Shown: positions 23,166 to 35,687, counted from the stretch's first letter. The stretch is DNA of 64,000 nucleotides from Carettochelys insculpta (GCF_033958435.1 NC_134147.1:41720001-41784000); one strand, 5' to 3'. Numbers and translations are program-made. The notes: generated by a model from the sequence alone, not told the origin.

Positions 23166-23765
23166 GAATCAATAATGGCTGCACCACATAGGCTTAGTAG
23201 GGCATTTTAAAATGTTGATTGCCACTGTGGATTGACTCTTGTTTTCCTCCAAGTCGGGGTAGGGATCTTCCAGATCCCCTTTCTGACCCAAGATCCCTCA
23301 ATTTTCTTTCTGCCTGTCCCTCAAATGCTCCATTTGACACTTTTTGCAAGAAGAGGGTTACTCTTTCTCTGGCTTTATTCTTAATTTGGATAATTAACAG
23401 ATTACAGTAAATGCTCAAGGAATGCTTCTTATTATTGTTTATTAGAGCGGCTAGGTCATCATGCAAGTGCAGCTGCAGCCCTTGCCTTGGAGAGTTTAAA
23501 TCCCCTGGTCTGTAAATAGCAGCCCTCCCACCTCTCCCCCCGGAACACAGCCAAGGCTGTTTAGAGCGCCGCTAGCTGCAGTTGAGCTTTACATGTGCAC
23601 AAATCCATTCAGACGAAATCGGTTGTGGATAAGGGGCAATAACATCTGGCAGACTGTGGGCTTCTCATATTCATTCATTGGTCAAGAGACTAGGCCAAAT
23701 ATGGTTGAGGCCTTTAATTTTCCTGGCCTGAGAATATTTGAAGTTCGACCTGTGTTGCTTTTAGT
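23166..23765. other. Unassigned DNA, possible conserved non-coding stretch
   Basis: No exon is recognisable. The part 23400-23650 is non-repetitive and keeps CpG dinucleotides, so conservation is possible but cannot be tested here. Confidence 0.3.
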
Positions 23766-24245
23766 AACAGAGAGGTGACCATGTTAGTCTGTGTTCTAAC
23801 AAAACAAACCAGCAGTCATGTAGCACTTTAAAGACTAACAAAATGATTTATTTGGTGATGAGCTTTCATGGGACAGATCCACTTCATCAGATCAGTCTAA
23901 TTTCTGGTACAGGCTGACACCTATAAAACTGGCAAATCAAGTACATAAGAGTGAAGGATGGGGTAGGGGAAGTTAAGTGTCTTGCCTGAGATAATTGTGA
24001 GCATCAAAGGAAGAGACGCAGTCCTTGTATAGGGTAATTGGTGTGTCTGCTCAGACCAAGTGTTAGTGTGTCAAACTTGAATATGAACTCCAATTCACAA
24101 CTTCCTCTATGTAATCTGTTTTTAAAGTCTGTTTGTTGTAAGACACAAATTCTCAGGTCTTTAACAGAATGGCCCACTCCACTGACGTGTTCACTGACCA
24201 GCTTGTGTGTTCTCAGGTGTTTTGTTCTTTGTCGCTTTTGTTATG
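23766..24245 (-). mobile_element. Penelope-like retroelement, second family, 5'-truncated
   Basis: On the minus strand, a GIY-YIG domain C-terminal frame (down to a stop at 24004-24006) is followed by a 3' unit ending near 23766. The 3' unit keeps CTGATGA at 23884-23890, a hairpin, and GAAA at 23864-23867. It differs from the PLE at 17471-18396 throughout, so it is a separate subfamily. Confidence 0.75.
24004..24210 (-). pseudogene. PLE endonuclease C-terminal fragment
   Basis: This frame has no start codon of its own. It reads HKLVSEHV, then LQQTDFKNRLHR and CELEFIFKFDTL before a stop. These align with LQQKNFKTRLQR and ELHFICKFDTL in the copy at 17668-18264. The frame is open for at least 67 codons upstream of the stop and probably some 20 more. 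The GIY and YIG motifs lie upstream, where homology fades. It is a dead fragment. Confidence 0.75.
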
Positions 24246-27200
24246 ATTCATCACATGGGTTTCTTCGTTATTCTGTTCCTGGCTCCATAAGTGGGGCTTG
24301 GTTAACTGCCCTTGCAAATGTATTATTCCACATCTGCAAACATTTTAGCAGTAAATTCAATCACTTAAAAGTTTGTGGAAAGTGACCCTAACTGGAGAAC
24401 CGTTCATTTAAATTAATTTTAAAAGGCAGATTCATACTAATGGACTTTTTTGCATTATTCAGCCATTTTGCTGATCTAAATATTCTTTATTTCTTGCCCC
24501 AGCATTCTGTATGGCACTTGTATGCCCTTTTAAACTGTTGAACAGCCTGGTGGGGGCAGAATTTTAGTGATGGGTGGAGTAATTGCTATATGTTGTATCA
24601 GGATCCTTTGGGGTTAACAGCTACGCAAATAGAAGTCAGTATCATTCACGTGCCAAGATATTGCACTGCTATCAAGAGGACATCTGAGCTCAGGTCAGTG
24701 TTAGGGTTGATGTTACCTGATCTGTGTGAACCGTATGCTTGGTTGTGAGGAAGTTTGCTTCTGCCTTCAGGAACTTGGAGGCGTAACAACAGCTGTTATA
24801 AATACAGCAAATGCAAAACTGCCAGGTGTGTGACAGCTAATAGTTTATCAGCTTCTGTTTATCTGAAATGTCTTAAAATATGTCAGATACAATGACAGTC
24901 AGCATTGACTTCCTACCAAAGAGATGAGTAGGAAGCTTCAGTCCCCAACTGAGGTACCAGATGAGTTGACCATGATGATTTAGAAATGTCCATTAAGACA
25001 CAGACCCCAGGTGCAAAACAAGACAAGAAACAATTGCGGCTGATGTTGAGAGTAAAAGTAATTTTGGCTGTGATCACCTGGCTGCTCAAAAATACAGTAC
25101 AATTGGTGATATGATTTCTTCGGATGGCCTGCCTTTTTCTTTGCAAGAAGATACAGGCTTTCAGCAGCCGATTAAATGTTCTTAGCCCCAGAACCTCACT
25201 CTAGCAGAAAACTCTTTAGCAGGATTGTAATGCTATCCATTTCAGAGCTACAGGCAGAATGACTACCCCATATTAAGGGCCACAGCCCAAAGAGGTGCTA
25301 AGTGCTTCCTGGAACAGTAACAAACATGCCCAATGTAGAGAGAGAATGCAACACCATGGTTCATATCTAGCACTGCAGTTTGTAAGACTAGGCCCTAAAC
25401 TGGGGAATGGGTGAAATCTCAAAACTGTGGGTTTTATTGGGTGCTGTACTGCTTAGGCAGAACATGTTAAGAGTGGGATGAAATTATACCTTATTCTGAA
25501 ACCACCTGCAGCAAAGTTGCATTTCTGTCTTTTTTTTATTTGAAATCTGATAGCCAAAATAATGAAAAAATCAAAATAAAACTATTTCCAAAACAGAATT
25601 AATTTCCCATTATCGTTCTGTGTGAAGGTATTCAATAATTTTAACAGCATTACTTATTTGAAACAAAACTGCCGACTACTACAATGAATTGTCTGTGTCT
25701 TTGGAAAATGAACCAATTATATTTAACACTATTGTGGACTTCGGTGTTTTGAACAGAGCTTTGGATGTTGTACCAAAGTAAATAGTTCTGTGGCTCATTG
25801 TGTAGGTTCACATAGATAACAATACACATATTTTATTGGAAATAGGGATTAAAGGAAGTTACTCATTTGTTACTCATGTAACAAAAGAGGGTAAAATGTG
25901 ATTGTTTGTCAACTCTGAGCGAAATATGCTGTGCCTGACTCTTAGTGCTATAAATACATTCAATTAAAACGCTATGTTTCTCCTTTTTCATGACTGTCAA
26001 GAGAAAACAGTTGAAAGACTAACTTCGCCCTTACTGAAATCTTCCTGCATAGTACCCAAAATATATGAATAACTTACAGGTGAGACACTTAGCTCAGCTG
26101 AAAGCTTATTCCCACATATGAAAAAAAAATTAAATTATCAAAGAACAGAGTAAAATGTGAAACAGGACGTTTAAAGCTTCCAACCCACTCTTTACCATCG
26201 AGATCTCATTTTTTGTTTTGCAATGGTCAAATTGGTAGCCAATGATACTAAAATGATACTTAGAAGCTTGATTGGATGTGGGACGGAAAACTGCCTAGCA
26301 AAGCCAATGCAAACAGCTTGGCACAGAAGCAATTAAATAAGGCCAGTTCTACACCAGGAGGTGAAATTGATTTTAAATATTCAACTCAAGCTATGAGAAT
26401 TGCAGAGTAGCCTGTCCCACATCCAGTCAAACCTCTACTGCAAGTTACAAATTCATTTTCCATGAGTAAAAACTTAATCACTTGAGCCTGCTTGGGAATA
26501 AGATGGCTGTAGCAAACTCATTTTGAGCAAATACACACAAACACATGAACACCATATAAGTTGAGTTATTCAGCCTATTTCACCAATCGTCATTTACTCT
26601 TCTGCACAGTCTATATTATTATTTATTTTTTCCAGATTTGTACATGGTTGGAAAAAAATGCCAGGCAGGGGCAATTTGCAACTCTTTTAGCTGACGCATT
26701 TGGATTTTCAAGGCAAATTCTCATTTTAAAAAACCTGAAAAAATTAGTACCAGCTATTTGACAAAGAACCTACCCTGCACCACTCAGGTTAATCGCCGTT
26801 CAACTTGACTCTCTCCACAGTGCCTATGTCTGGACCCAATCCTGCAAGCTCCACACATTCAAGTCATTCTATGTCAATTGGCAAGAGTGGCACATGCAGG
26901 TGAAGGCACCACTCAGAAGTATTTGTGAGCCTGGGTCTACCACGTGGCCTCCAATAAAGCTGTATTTGCCAAACATGGTGCTTAGAACAAGCAAGCAGGT
27001 TTGACAGTTGGGTGAATGACAGATGTGTGTGCTCGTGCCTAGCAAAAGCAAATATTATTTCTGTAAAAATGTCTACAGCACAACCCAGTTCCTCAATCGA
27101 GAAGGAACAGCTCCTAGTATTTTAATCAGTGTTGGATTCTGAGTCCCACAACTATTCAAAATCCACAAACATACAGTCTGTACACTTGGGATGACAGTAG

Positions 27201-27620
27201 TTATGCCATAGCAAATGTAATAATGCCAGTGGTGCTAATGCCTTGTGCTAGTGTCTCTGTCTGGCCAGGTAATTGATTAATTTGTCTTGGTTTCTTTTCT
27301 GGGCCACCGTTTGCCTTTCTTCCATTGTACCTCCTTCCACACGCCATCTTGGTTCTGTCCGTGTGTGGGGGCCATACTCAACCCATCTCCCAGTGGAAAT
27401 CAACATTGCAGAGTGGAAAGGCAATGACTGACCCTGCAACTTCACTGGAAGGTGCTGAGCCCCCTTGGTCCTCACTGAAGCAGGAGGGTAGCGAGATATA
27501 CAAGCATTGAGCTGTTTTGTTCCACAGTGCAGTCACAGGTGCAAAAAGAGAATTCAGGAGGAAGTTGAAGGTAAAACTAGTTGCCCATGTTTTTGAAAAT
27601 GTCTAACACCTTTCAGACAT
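24246..27620. other. Unassigned AT-rich DNA
   Basis: No exons, RNA genes or transposons are recognisable over more than 3 kb, the longest repeat-poor stretch of the left half. Short frames have no domain pattern. It may hold conserved non-coding elements, for example near 25540-26030, but this cannot be shown from one sequence. Confidence 0.4.
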
Positions 27621-27623
27621 ATA

Positions 27624-27794
27624 GGCGACATCTACACTAGCCCTTGCCTTTCGGAAGCGGCCTAGTAATGAGTGAGTTGGGAAAATGCTAATGAGGCACT
27701 GCCATGAATATGCAGCACCTCATTAGCATAACGGCAGCCACAGCGATTTGAAAGTGCCGCTTTCAAATCGTGTGCCGCCCGTGTAGACGTAGAG
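27624..27794. mobile_element. Harbinger-type MITE, about 170 bp
   Basis: Left end GGCGACATCTACACTAG and right end (reverse complement) CTCTACGTCTACACGGG are imperfect inverted repeats. The interior holds an ATGCTAATGAGGC / CCTCATTAGCAT palindrome, also present inside the element at 35096-35683. No target duplication is evident. Confidence 0.65.
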
Positions 27795-28049
27795 AGTGTA
27801 GAGAGTAGACAGCTCACTGTCATCACAGAGCAGACCAGGGGCCATAGGAAAAATGGAGGTGCCACCCTATTTGCAGCCTTCACTAGCAGGGGAAGCTGAC
27901 AGGGTGGGACATACGCTGTGGATCTCTGCCTAGTGCTCCGGGACATCAACAGCAATTAACGTGTCCTTATCACTATAGATTGCCATGGATTTGGGTGATA
28001 GATTCAGCATAGGCAGGAGACTCAGACATGCCATAGTAAAAGCTCCAAT

Positions 28050-30433
28050 AAGAACATAAGAACATAAGAACATAAGAATGGCCATACTGGGTCAGACCAA
28101 AGGTCCATCAAGCCCAGCATCCCATCTGCCGACGGTGGCCAATGCCAGGTGCCCCAGAGAAGGAGAACAGAAGACAAGTGATTTATCTCCTGCCATCCAT
28201 CTCCTGCCCTTGTTATGAAGGCTAGGGCACCATACTTTATCCCTGGCTAATAGCCATTCATGGACCTGACCTGCAAAAATTTATCAAGCTCTTTTTTAAA
28301 CCCTAATAGAGTCCTGGCCTTCACAGCCTCCTCGGGCAAGGAGTTCCACAGGTTGACTGTGCGCTGTGTGAAGAAAAATTTCCTTTTATTAGTTTTGAAC
28401 CTACTACCCATCAATTTCATTTGGTGTCCCCTAGTTCTTGTATTATGGGAAAAGGTAAATAATTTTTCTATATTCACTTTCTCCACACCATTCATGATTT
28501 TATATACCTCTATCATATCGCCCCTCAATCGCCTTTTTTCCAAACTGAAAAGTCCCAGTCTCTCTAGCCTCTCCCCATATGGGACCCTTTCCAAGCCCCT
28601 AATCATCTTAGTCGCCCTTTTCTGAACCTTTTCTAATGCCAATATATCTTTTTTGAGGTGAGGAGACCACATCTGCACGCAGTACTCGAGATGTGGGCGT
28701 ACCATAGTTTTATATAGGGGAAGTATGATATCTTTTGTCTTATTATCGATCCCTTTTTTAATAATTCCTAACATCCTATTTGCCTTACTAACTGCCGCTG
28801 CACACTGCGTGGATGTCTTCAGAGAACTATCCACTATAACTCCAAGATCCCTTTCCTGATCTGTCGTAGCTAAATTTGACCCCATCATGTAGTACGTGTA
28901 ATTTGGGTTATTTTTTCCAACATGCATTACCTTACACTTACCCACATTAAATTTCATTTGCCATTTTGCTGCCCAATCACTCAGTTTGCTGAGATCTCCT
29001 TGTAGTTCTTCACAATCCCTTTTGCTTTTGACTGTCCTGAACAACTTGGTGTCATCTGCAAACTTTGCCACCTCACTGCTTACCTCATTTTCTAGATCAT
29101 TGATGAACAAGTTGAACAGGATCGGTCCCAGGACTGAGCCCTGGGGAACACCACTAGTTACCCCCCTCCATTGTGAAAATTTACCATTTATTCCAACCCT
29201 TTGTTTTCTGTCTTTTAACCAATTTCCGATCCATGAAAGGACCTTTCCTCCTATCCCATGACCACCTAATTTACATAAAAGCCTTTGGTGTGGGACCGTG
29301 TCAAAGGCTTTCTGGAAATCTAGGTATATTATGTCCACTGGGTGCCCCTTGTCCGCATGTTTATTAACCCCTTCAAAGAATTCTAATAGATTAGACAGAC
29401 ACGACTTCCCTCTGCAGAAACCATGCTGACTTTTGCCCAACAATTCGTGCTCTTCTATGTGCCTTGCAATTTTACTCTTTACTAGTGTTTCTACTAATTT
29501 ACCTGGTACTGATGTTAAACTTATCGGTCTATAATTGCCAGGATCTCCTCTAGAGCCTTTTTTAAATATTGGTGTTATATTGGCCGTCTTCCAGTCATTT
29601 GGTACCAAAGTGGATTTAAAGGATAGGTTACAAACCACTGTTAATAACTCCGCAATTTCACATTTGAGTTCTTTCAGAACCCTTGGGTGAATGCCATCTG
29701 GTCCTGGAGACTTGTTACTATTCAGCTTATCAATTAATTCCAAAACCTCCTCTAATGTCACTTCAATCTGAGTGAGTTCCTCAGATTTGTCGCCTAAAAA
29801 GGCTGGCTCAGATTTAGGAACCTCTGTAACATCTTCAGCCGTGAAGACTGAAGCAAAGAAATCATTTAATCGCTCCGCAATGGCACTGTCTTCCTTGATC
29901 GCTCCTTTTATATCTTTATCATCCAAGGGCCCCACTGCTTTTTTAGCAGGCTTCCTGCTTCTAATGTATTTAAAAAACATTTTACTATTGTTTTTTGAAT
30001 TTTTGGCTAGCTGTTCCTCAAACTCTTTTTTGGCTTTTCTTACTACATTATGACAGTTAATTTGGGAGTGTTTATGTTCCTTTCTATTTTCCTCACTAGG
30101 ATTTGACTTCCACTTTTTAAAAGCTGCCCTTTTCTCTCTCACTGCCTTTTTAACATGGCTGTTTAGCCATGGTGGTTCTTTGTTAGGTCTCTTACTGTGT
30201 TTTTTTATTTGGGGTATACATTTAAGTTGGGCCTCTAGTATGGTGTCTTTAAACAGTTTCCATGCAGCTTCCAGGGATTTTAGTTTAATTACTCTACCTT
30301 TTAGTTTCTGTTTAACTAGCTTCCTCATTTTAGTGTAATTCCCCTTTTTGAAATCCCTGTTGTTCACTCCCCTACTCTTGTAGAAAGAATTATTCCCCTG
30401 TTCTTTTGTTACACACCCGTTGCTCCTGGCTAG
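28050..30433 (-). mobile_element. CR1 LINE, 5'-truncated, with intact RT frame
   Basis: The element lies on the minus strand. Its 3' end at 28050 carries repeated copies of the octamer ATGTTCTT (seen as AAGAACAT on the plus strand), the CR1 hallmark in place of poly(A). A UTR of about 200 bp separates this from the stop codon. The endonuclease domain of a full CR1 is missing. The frame stays open upstream of 30367, but recognisable CR1 sequence seems to end by about 30433. The intact frame suggests a younger insertion than the other CR1 copies here. Confidence 0.95.
28247..30367 (-). CDS. CR1 ORF2 reverse transcriptase, lacking the endonuclease domain
   Basis: The 706-codon frame encodes the post-endonuclease linker (about residues 1-200), then the reverse transcriptase that copies CR1 RNA at a nicked target site. 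Visible motifs are SPGPDGI (220-226), NYRPISL (about 279-285), YLDFQKAFD (motif A, 348-356), [10 protein letters not shown] (motif B, 406-415) and FADD (motif C, 436-439). Both catalytic aspartate sites are kept. A C-terminal region with [16 protein letters not shown] follows. The first codon is GTG inside a longer open frame, so the true start is lost with the missing N-terminus. There are no stops or frameshifts over 2.1 kb. The protein should not retrotranspose on its own because its APE-type endonuclease is absent, and expression is unlikely without the 5' end. Confidence 0.9.
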   Translation of the reverse strand: MNNRDFKKGNYTKMRKLVKQKLKGRVIKLKSLEAAWKLFKDTILEAQLKCIPQIKKHSKRPNKEPPWLNSHVKKAVREKRAAFKKWKSNPSEENRKEHKHSQINCHNVVRKAKKEFEEQLAKNSKNNSKMFFKYIRSRKPAKKAVGPLDDKDIKGAIKEDSAIAERLNDFFASVFTAEDVTEVPKSEPAFLGDKSEELTQIEVTLEEVLELIDKLNSNKSPGPDGIHPRVLKELKCEIAELLTVVCNLSFKSTLVPNDWKTANITPIFKKGSRGDPGNYRPISLTSVPGKLVETLVKSKIARHIEEHELLGKSQHGFCRGKSCLSNLLEFFEGVNKHADKGHPVDIIYLDFQKAFDTVPHQRLLCKLGGHGIGGKVLSWIGNWLKDRKQRVGINGKFSQWRGVTSGVPQGSVLGPILFNLFINDLENEVSSEVAKFADDTKLFRTVKSKRDCEELQGDLSKLSDWAAKWQMKFNVGKCKVMHVGKNNPNYTYYMMGSNLATTDQERDLGVIVDSSLKTSTQCAAAVSKANRMLGIIKKGIDNKTKDIILPLYKTMVRPHLEYCVQMWSPHLKKDILALEKVQKRATKMIRGLERVPYGERLERLGLFSLEKRRLRGDMIEVYKIMNGVEKVNIEKLFTFSHNTRTRGHQMKLMGSRFKTNKRKFFFTQRTVNLWNSLPEEAVKARTLLGFKKELDKFLQVRSMNGY

Positions 30434-30515
30434 CCCTCCCGAGAAGTGCCTCCGTTCCCAATGAAGAGAACAGAAAAAGAGCCAGCAACAGGGAGGCTCG
30501 TTAGCCCCAGTTTAT

Positions 30516-30645
30516 GGATGGGCACCTGAGGGGCAGGGTGCCTGTTCAAGGCAATCCTGGAAGTCTGTTGTCAGAGATGGGAACTGAATGCAGCTTGCCA
30601 GAGTCCCAGCCTGTCTGAACCACTAGACTATCACTTCTTGGTTTG
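30516..30645 (-). mobile_element. MIR/CORE-SINE-like element
   Basis: In reverse complement, a tRNA-like GTGGTTCAGACAGGCTGGGA stretch comes first, then the core, then a tail near CCCATCCATAAACT. The order matches MIR-type SINEs of amniotes. It is old and diverged, lying just beside the CR1. Confidence 0.6.
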
Positions 30646-30686
30646 GAGCTGTCTCCACTGCACAGCTCAGGCAGCAGTGTATAGGC

Positions 30687-30760
30687 TGTGTGTAGCTACA
30701 CACGTGACAGTGAAAAGCAAGCTGAGCGCACTCTGTGATGTGTAGCTACGTGTCACTGAA
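30687..30760. repeat. Pair of direct repeats with a TGTAGCTACA palindrome
   Basis: GTGTAGCTACACACGTGACA near 30689-30708 and GTGTAGCTACGTGTCACTG near 30740-30758 repeat about 50 bp apart, each followed by GAAA. They may be parts of an unrecognised MITE. Confidence 0.4.
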
Positions 30761-30797
30761 AGGTTCTGGCAGGAGGACACAGTGTGGAAAGGCTGCG

Positions 30798-31067
30798 TGA
30801 TTTTAGTTAACTGGATGATGACTTATCATAGGTTTGGCCAAGTTTCCCACGGTCCCATAAAGTTTGGTTACAGCCGTCAGCCCTGGCTCTCAGTGTTCTG
30901 TGCTGTTACTTAGCTCTAATTTATCCCTAAATGTCTTCTAAGAGCCCAGCAAGCACTAGAACTGTTGGTGATGCTGCTCAACAATACTGACCCCCTGTGG
31001 TCTGGCAAATTCTCTTCTTCTGCACCAGTCAGATTGCCAGGGGGCCGGATTAGAGAGGTTCAACCTG
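30798..31067. mobile_element. TA-flanked MITE, copy 3, left end lost
   Basis: The right end, TAGAGAGGTTCAACCTG followed by TA (31068-31069), and the interior match the copies at 14526-14800 and 15389-15714. The left terminal repeat is missing. Confidence 0.8.
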
Positions 31068-31414
31068 TAGTAGCTCCTTGCTACCAGAGTCTCTCTCTGT
31101 TTCCTTGCCAGAGTTTTCCTTGCCACCAGAGTCATTTCTTGAGGCAGAGAGAGGCTCAAGTAGCTCACTGTTGCAGGAATGCGTCAGAAAAAAAATCAGT
31201 GTAGATGGCAGGAAGTGCTGCTTGGGTGTACAGAGAGACACGTAGGGTACAGACACAGAGTGCAGGACTATCTTTACTTGCCTTGTTAATGCCTCATGGT
31301 CTGCAATGCTATTTATATCGGAGGTAAGGGACTTGCAGTGTGCATGCCTGTAATTTATGTGCAGTATGGATGCGGGTTTAACTGACCCTGAACTAGTCAG
31401 CTTCATTAATTCAT

Positions 31415-31500
31415 CCTGTAACAGCAACGAAGGGTCCTGTGGCACCTTATGGACTAACAGAAAAGTTTTGAGCATGAGCTTTTGTGAGCACAGACTCAAT
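31415..31500 (-). mobile_element. PLE 3'-unit fragment
   Basis: AACAGCAACGAAGGGTCCTG, followed by GTGGCACCTTATGGACTAAC, is the plus-strand view of the PLE 3' unit. The hammerhead-like part reads AAAAGCTCATGCTC on the minus strand, with GAAA decayed to AAAA. Confidence 0.7.
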
Positions 31501-32589
31501 TCATCCTGTTAGTCTAGTATCCTCCTACCAGACAGGACAAGTAAGCAGGAATGCAATCACTCCTTTATCAGACCAGCATTAATCCAACATACTAACAAAC
31601 TTAATGTCCCACACTTCAAAACAGTTCAGAGCCAAAGTTTTATCAGACCTTTGCTGCTTGTGCTCCCATGTTTTATATTTGTTTAAAGACACAAGCAAAG
31701 TCTTTCACCCTGACACCCAGCACTGACCCTTTGCACTGCGACTCAAGACGTTAATGTTGCTTGGGAGAGGCAGGAACAGGGGATTTTTTTAATGTGTTTT
31801 TTTTTTTTTTTTGTCAAGGTGTCCCTTTACAATGGCAACAGAAGAAGCGAATGTAATGTGAAGGCTGTATTTAACTACTGCAGCATGTTATAGTAGCCAA
31901 AGACTCAGAAGTGATGGAAACCAGCTAATTCAGGTTAAAAAAACGGCTGGTTTCTGCCATTGTATTTTAATTACCTGTCTTGATGTCAGCTTTCCACTTC
32001 TTTAGTTTAAAAATGCCGCTCTTGCAGGCCTGGTTTGCCCTGTAATGAAGACAGTTGGTGCAATTTTGCCCAACTTATCCACCAAATCTCTCAAGTTGAA
32101 GTATATTGGAAACTGCAAAGAGAAGTTGAGGCTGGAACTTTTGGTTGATTTCTGTGCATTAATTAGAGATGACCAGTGCGTGGAGATGATCATAGTAAGA
32201 GTGTCTTGGGGAATCTGTGCTGCAGAGTTGCTGGTTCTATTACCATCTGTGATTCACAGGAAACCACTCTGGTGCACAACATGAATTTTCATTGACCAAA
32301 AAGTGAATCAATAACTATAAACTTTAATGATATCAACCCCTGGGGCAGGACCAAAGGAAGATGGACTATGAAATGTTTTACACAGTAACGTGAACCTAAA
32401 TAATGCTCTAAAGCACACTCCATACCCTCCTTTGAATTACTCATGGTCATCTTCCCATGGACCAATGGACTTGCCATACCAGTGTGGCTTCCAAGAGAAA
32501 GTGTTAAAGGCCAGGGGGCTAGTGAACCATATTTGTCACATGGGGCGGGGGGGGGGGGTAACCTGTTACCCAGAGAAGGCAGGATCAGG
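31501..32589. other. Unassigned DNA with poly(T) and poly(G) tracts
   Basis: No gene is recognisable. A T-rich run lies at about 31786-31813 and a G-run at about 32542-32560. Confidence 0.5.
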
Positions 32590-33010
32590 TGATAACTCAG
32601 ACATCCAGGACTTATAAATAGTCTGTGGGAGGCTGAAGGAGTTTTGCCTTTCTCTCCTACATACCTCCCAGGCCCAGCTGGACTCTTGGCATCTGAAGCA
32701 ACATAACATGTTTTGCAAACGAAACATCTGCTCTCTTGGAGGCAAACCACAGGGGAGCTGTGTTGCTTGAACCAGGTGTTTTCTAAGAGTTCATGTTCAA
32801 GGACTGGGAGGAACGATGTGCTTTTACTAGAGATAGATGTGCTGAGCTAGTTGAGTTATAGCTGATTGCTTTTCTCATAATAATGTGCTCTCACTTGGTT
32901 ATAAAAGCTGTGAGAATAATAAACTCAGGGCCTTCAGTCTTCAGAACTGTTGGTCCCCTGCTGTCTATGTTTGTCTTTGTGTTTCATCCTTCGCGGTACC
33001 TCGCCTTTGG
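32590..33010 (+). mobile_element. Possible LTR-like sequence
   Basis: Two TATA-box-like sites (TTATAAATAG near 32610 and GGTTATAAAAG near 32899) and an AATAAA at 32917-32922 sit in an order that would fit a retroviral LTR. No TG...CA ends, target duplication or internal genes are proven. The call is weak. Confidence 0.2.
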
Positions 33011-34529
33011 GACCTGTGAAAAAGAAATTCTACAGGAGGCCACCACCAGCTTTCAAGTAGGCTGATGCAGCTGATGGGCTAGAGACCGTTTGTGACCTTA
33101 AATTTTGGCTGGGCATCAATGCTTGATAAGCAGAGCTAGGGTATAAGAGGGGAAGCGCAGGAAAGAGTTGATCACAGGGCCCAGCAGCTACCTTGATTCT
33201 TAAGACTTTAACCTACCCCAGGACAATTGTTGCCCCAGAAGGACCATGGGCTAGCTGCTTCTCAATTGCTCAGCCAGATGGCCTGCAGAGGGGGCACTGT
33301 TGGGGAAGACCTTGAAATACCATGCCCTGACACAAGGGTGTGCACTGGGGGTGTGAATGCCACACTACAAGTATGTCACACTGGGGATTAAGGTGGGACT
33401 TTTGTTTCATAGAAGTGCCAGAGGCATTGCCCCATTTAAAGGAAAGATGCATGTTTACATTGTGCATAGCTCCCAGGTAAGCAGAGTAATCCTTCCAGGT
33501 AAAAGAATTGCAAAGGGGGAGCTGCTCCACCATCTCATACATGCGTAACACATTCACCCTGGAGTCTGACGCAGACTTCACGGACTAGCTGAAGCCCTTG
33601 TGTCTCCATGTGAGTGCACGTGTCTCTAAAATGTGCTGCGTGTATCCCTCATACCTACAATACGCACTCAAGGCTGCCTTTGAATTAGCCTCATTAGTGA
33701 CTTGAGTCAGAGCGATGTTTCTGGCTGCATGTTTGGGTCTTACCCGTGTCTCTTTCTTATGGAAATCTTCACCCTCAGGAGTTATTTCCTGGTATTTCAC
33801 GGAGGTAATAAATGTCTCCTGTATTTGGCTGTGTGCACTTCCTAATCCACTCACCGAGTAGCTGGTCTTGGAGATAGTCCTGAGCTGCAAAATCTGCATC
33901 CGGATTTTAAAACACTCAGCTGTAGCTCATTGTTTGGGGCTTTTCAAACCTGGGAATTTGGTCAGGACTAGTCTCTAGCTGTTAAATTAAATAGTTCAGC
34001 ACATTTTTTTCGATAAAGCTCTGACAGCAAATACCAGTGCTTAGTTTGTAATGAAAGAGATGCCAGAGCTCAAGAAACTAGGTACTGGGTCCCAAGCAAT
34101 AGTTTTACTTTCATAACTGGTGCAGCAAGCCCAGAGGTGCCAGGGTTATGTATGCTAAAATTGATTTGGGATGCAATGGGTTTGCATTTTATCATCAAAC
34201 TTCTTTAATTGAGTGGTTTTAATGCAAGTTCATACATTAATGCTGTTCCCAATGTAGTAATAGTAGAGACTGCTTTGGCCTGTGTTGCCCCGATAGAATT
34301 GCTTTGACCTGTTAGAAGTTTGCATCTGAAATTGTACTGTTTGTGTGTGAATGAGGGACGCATGACATGTAAGGAGACAAGAGAAAAGATGTCAGTGCAT
34401 TACAAAAGAAGGATCAAAGAAAAGAGTTGCCGGCATCATCATCCTGAGCCCGCAATGGACAGACTAGAGGGTAGATGGATGGCGCTAAAGTGCAGCAGCT
34501 GTCCATCCTAAATCAAGAACAAAATATGA
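33011..34529. other. Unassigned non-coding DNA
   Basis: No repeat is recognisable. The minus-strand frame at 33585-33899 is followed by GTGAGT-like sequence inside it, which would suit a splice donor, but there is no other exon evidence. Confidence 0.4.
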
Positions 34530-34925
34530 GGTAAGGATATGGAGGTGAGCTGTAAAAACAACCTGCCTGCTAATGAAAAAGAACAATGAAAACAACCGGT
34601 TCGTGACGAACAATCCAAGCATGACATTGCCAAGTCGATTGGCTTACATGAGGATTTGTTGCTATAAATATGGGTGAGAGCTGCGGGGCTCTAAGTCATT
34701 CTGCAGGAAAAAACAAAGCTTCGGCTGCAACTCACTGGCCGCTAGACTGACTCAAGCAATGATAACGACTGGTCACTGTAAACCCTGGTTGCAGAACCTT
34801 TGGGTTGTGTGCTGTGTATGTAGGCACCTGCTGATTTCTAATTGCTTTGCATTTTAAATAAACATAGCATATTGCCTTGTCCCCTGAAAAATACTCCATG
34901 TGCTCTTTAGAACTATAACACAGCC
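34530..34925 (+). mobile_element. Possible solo LTR
   Basis: GCTATAAATATGG at 34661-34673 looks like a promoter TATA box. AATAAA lies near 34857-34862, about 190 bp downstream, a spacing normal for LTR U3-R regions. The sequence then runs to ACTATAACA, an LTR-like CA end. TGG begins a possible primer-binding stretch close behind. The 5' TG end is not certain, and no gag or pol is found. Confidence 0.3.
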
Positions 34926-35095
34926 AATCTGGCGGTGTCAGGACACAGTCCTGGCAAACGCTATTAGTGAATACAAAAATAATCTTGTTTAGGAGACCCC
35001 CAAGAAACTTGACTTTATCGCTCCAAAAAATTCACTCACCAGCAGACCCCTGAAAATGGTGCTTCTGAGGGATATATGAAGTATTTACTGTCTAA

Positions 35096-35683
35096 GGTAT
35101 GTCTATACTATGGTTATTCTGAAATAAGCTATTCCAGAATAATGCATCTACACTACTGGAAAGCTCCAAAATAAGCAAAACTTGTTCTGAAATAGTGTGT
35201 CCCCACACAATAGAGCCTATTTTGGATTAGAGCCCCCGTAGCATGCTTCTAGGCTCTCTGATCTGAAATGCCATGGCTACACAGCAAAGCTATTTTGGAA
35301 TAAGCTATTCCAGAATAGTTTATTTCAAAGTAGCCCCTGTTCCCTGTCTACACAGCTCCTATTTCAAAATGTCTATTTTGGAATAGACGCCTCCGGAAGA
35401 AGGACTTCCCTCCAGAAGACCCCCTGGGGGGCCATGCTTCTAAACGGCATTTTGGAGTCTGGAAGAACGGTCTTCCAGACTCCAAATCATGTGACTGTAT
35501 GCTAATGAGGCATGGGGAATTTGCATCCACGCCTCATTAGCATATTTTGGGCCATGTATTACCATGCCACTTTCGAAGAAAGTGGCCTGTGTAGAAACAG
35601 CCAATCTGTTGCTGGAAGTTCTGTCAGAATATCTCTTCCAACAGTAACTTCTGTAGACAGATGCTACAAGTGTAGATGTAGCC
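35096..35683. mobile_element. Composite Harbinger-type MITE block
   Basis: The outer ends GGTATGTCTATACTATGG and, in reverse complement, GGCTACATCTACACTTGT are inverted repeats. Further internal GTCTACACAG and CTGTGTAGAAACAG ends near 35349 and 35588 suggest at least one nested element. The interior has the GCTAATGAGGC/GCCTCATTAGC palindrome seen at 27624-27794. Its last 75 bp resemble the right end of the element at 45749-46778. Confidence 0.65.
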
Positions 35684-35687
35684 CAGG

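Noticed and set aside
28050..28078. AAGAACAT repeats as a CRISPR array or microsatellite
   Set aside because: They are the reverse complement of the CR1 3' terminal octamer and adjoin the CR1 UTR.
33585..33899. Minus-strand frame with an internal GTGAGT as an exon
   Set aside because: No branch site, acceptor, neighbouring exon or homology is visible.
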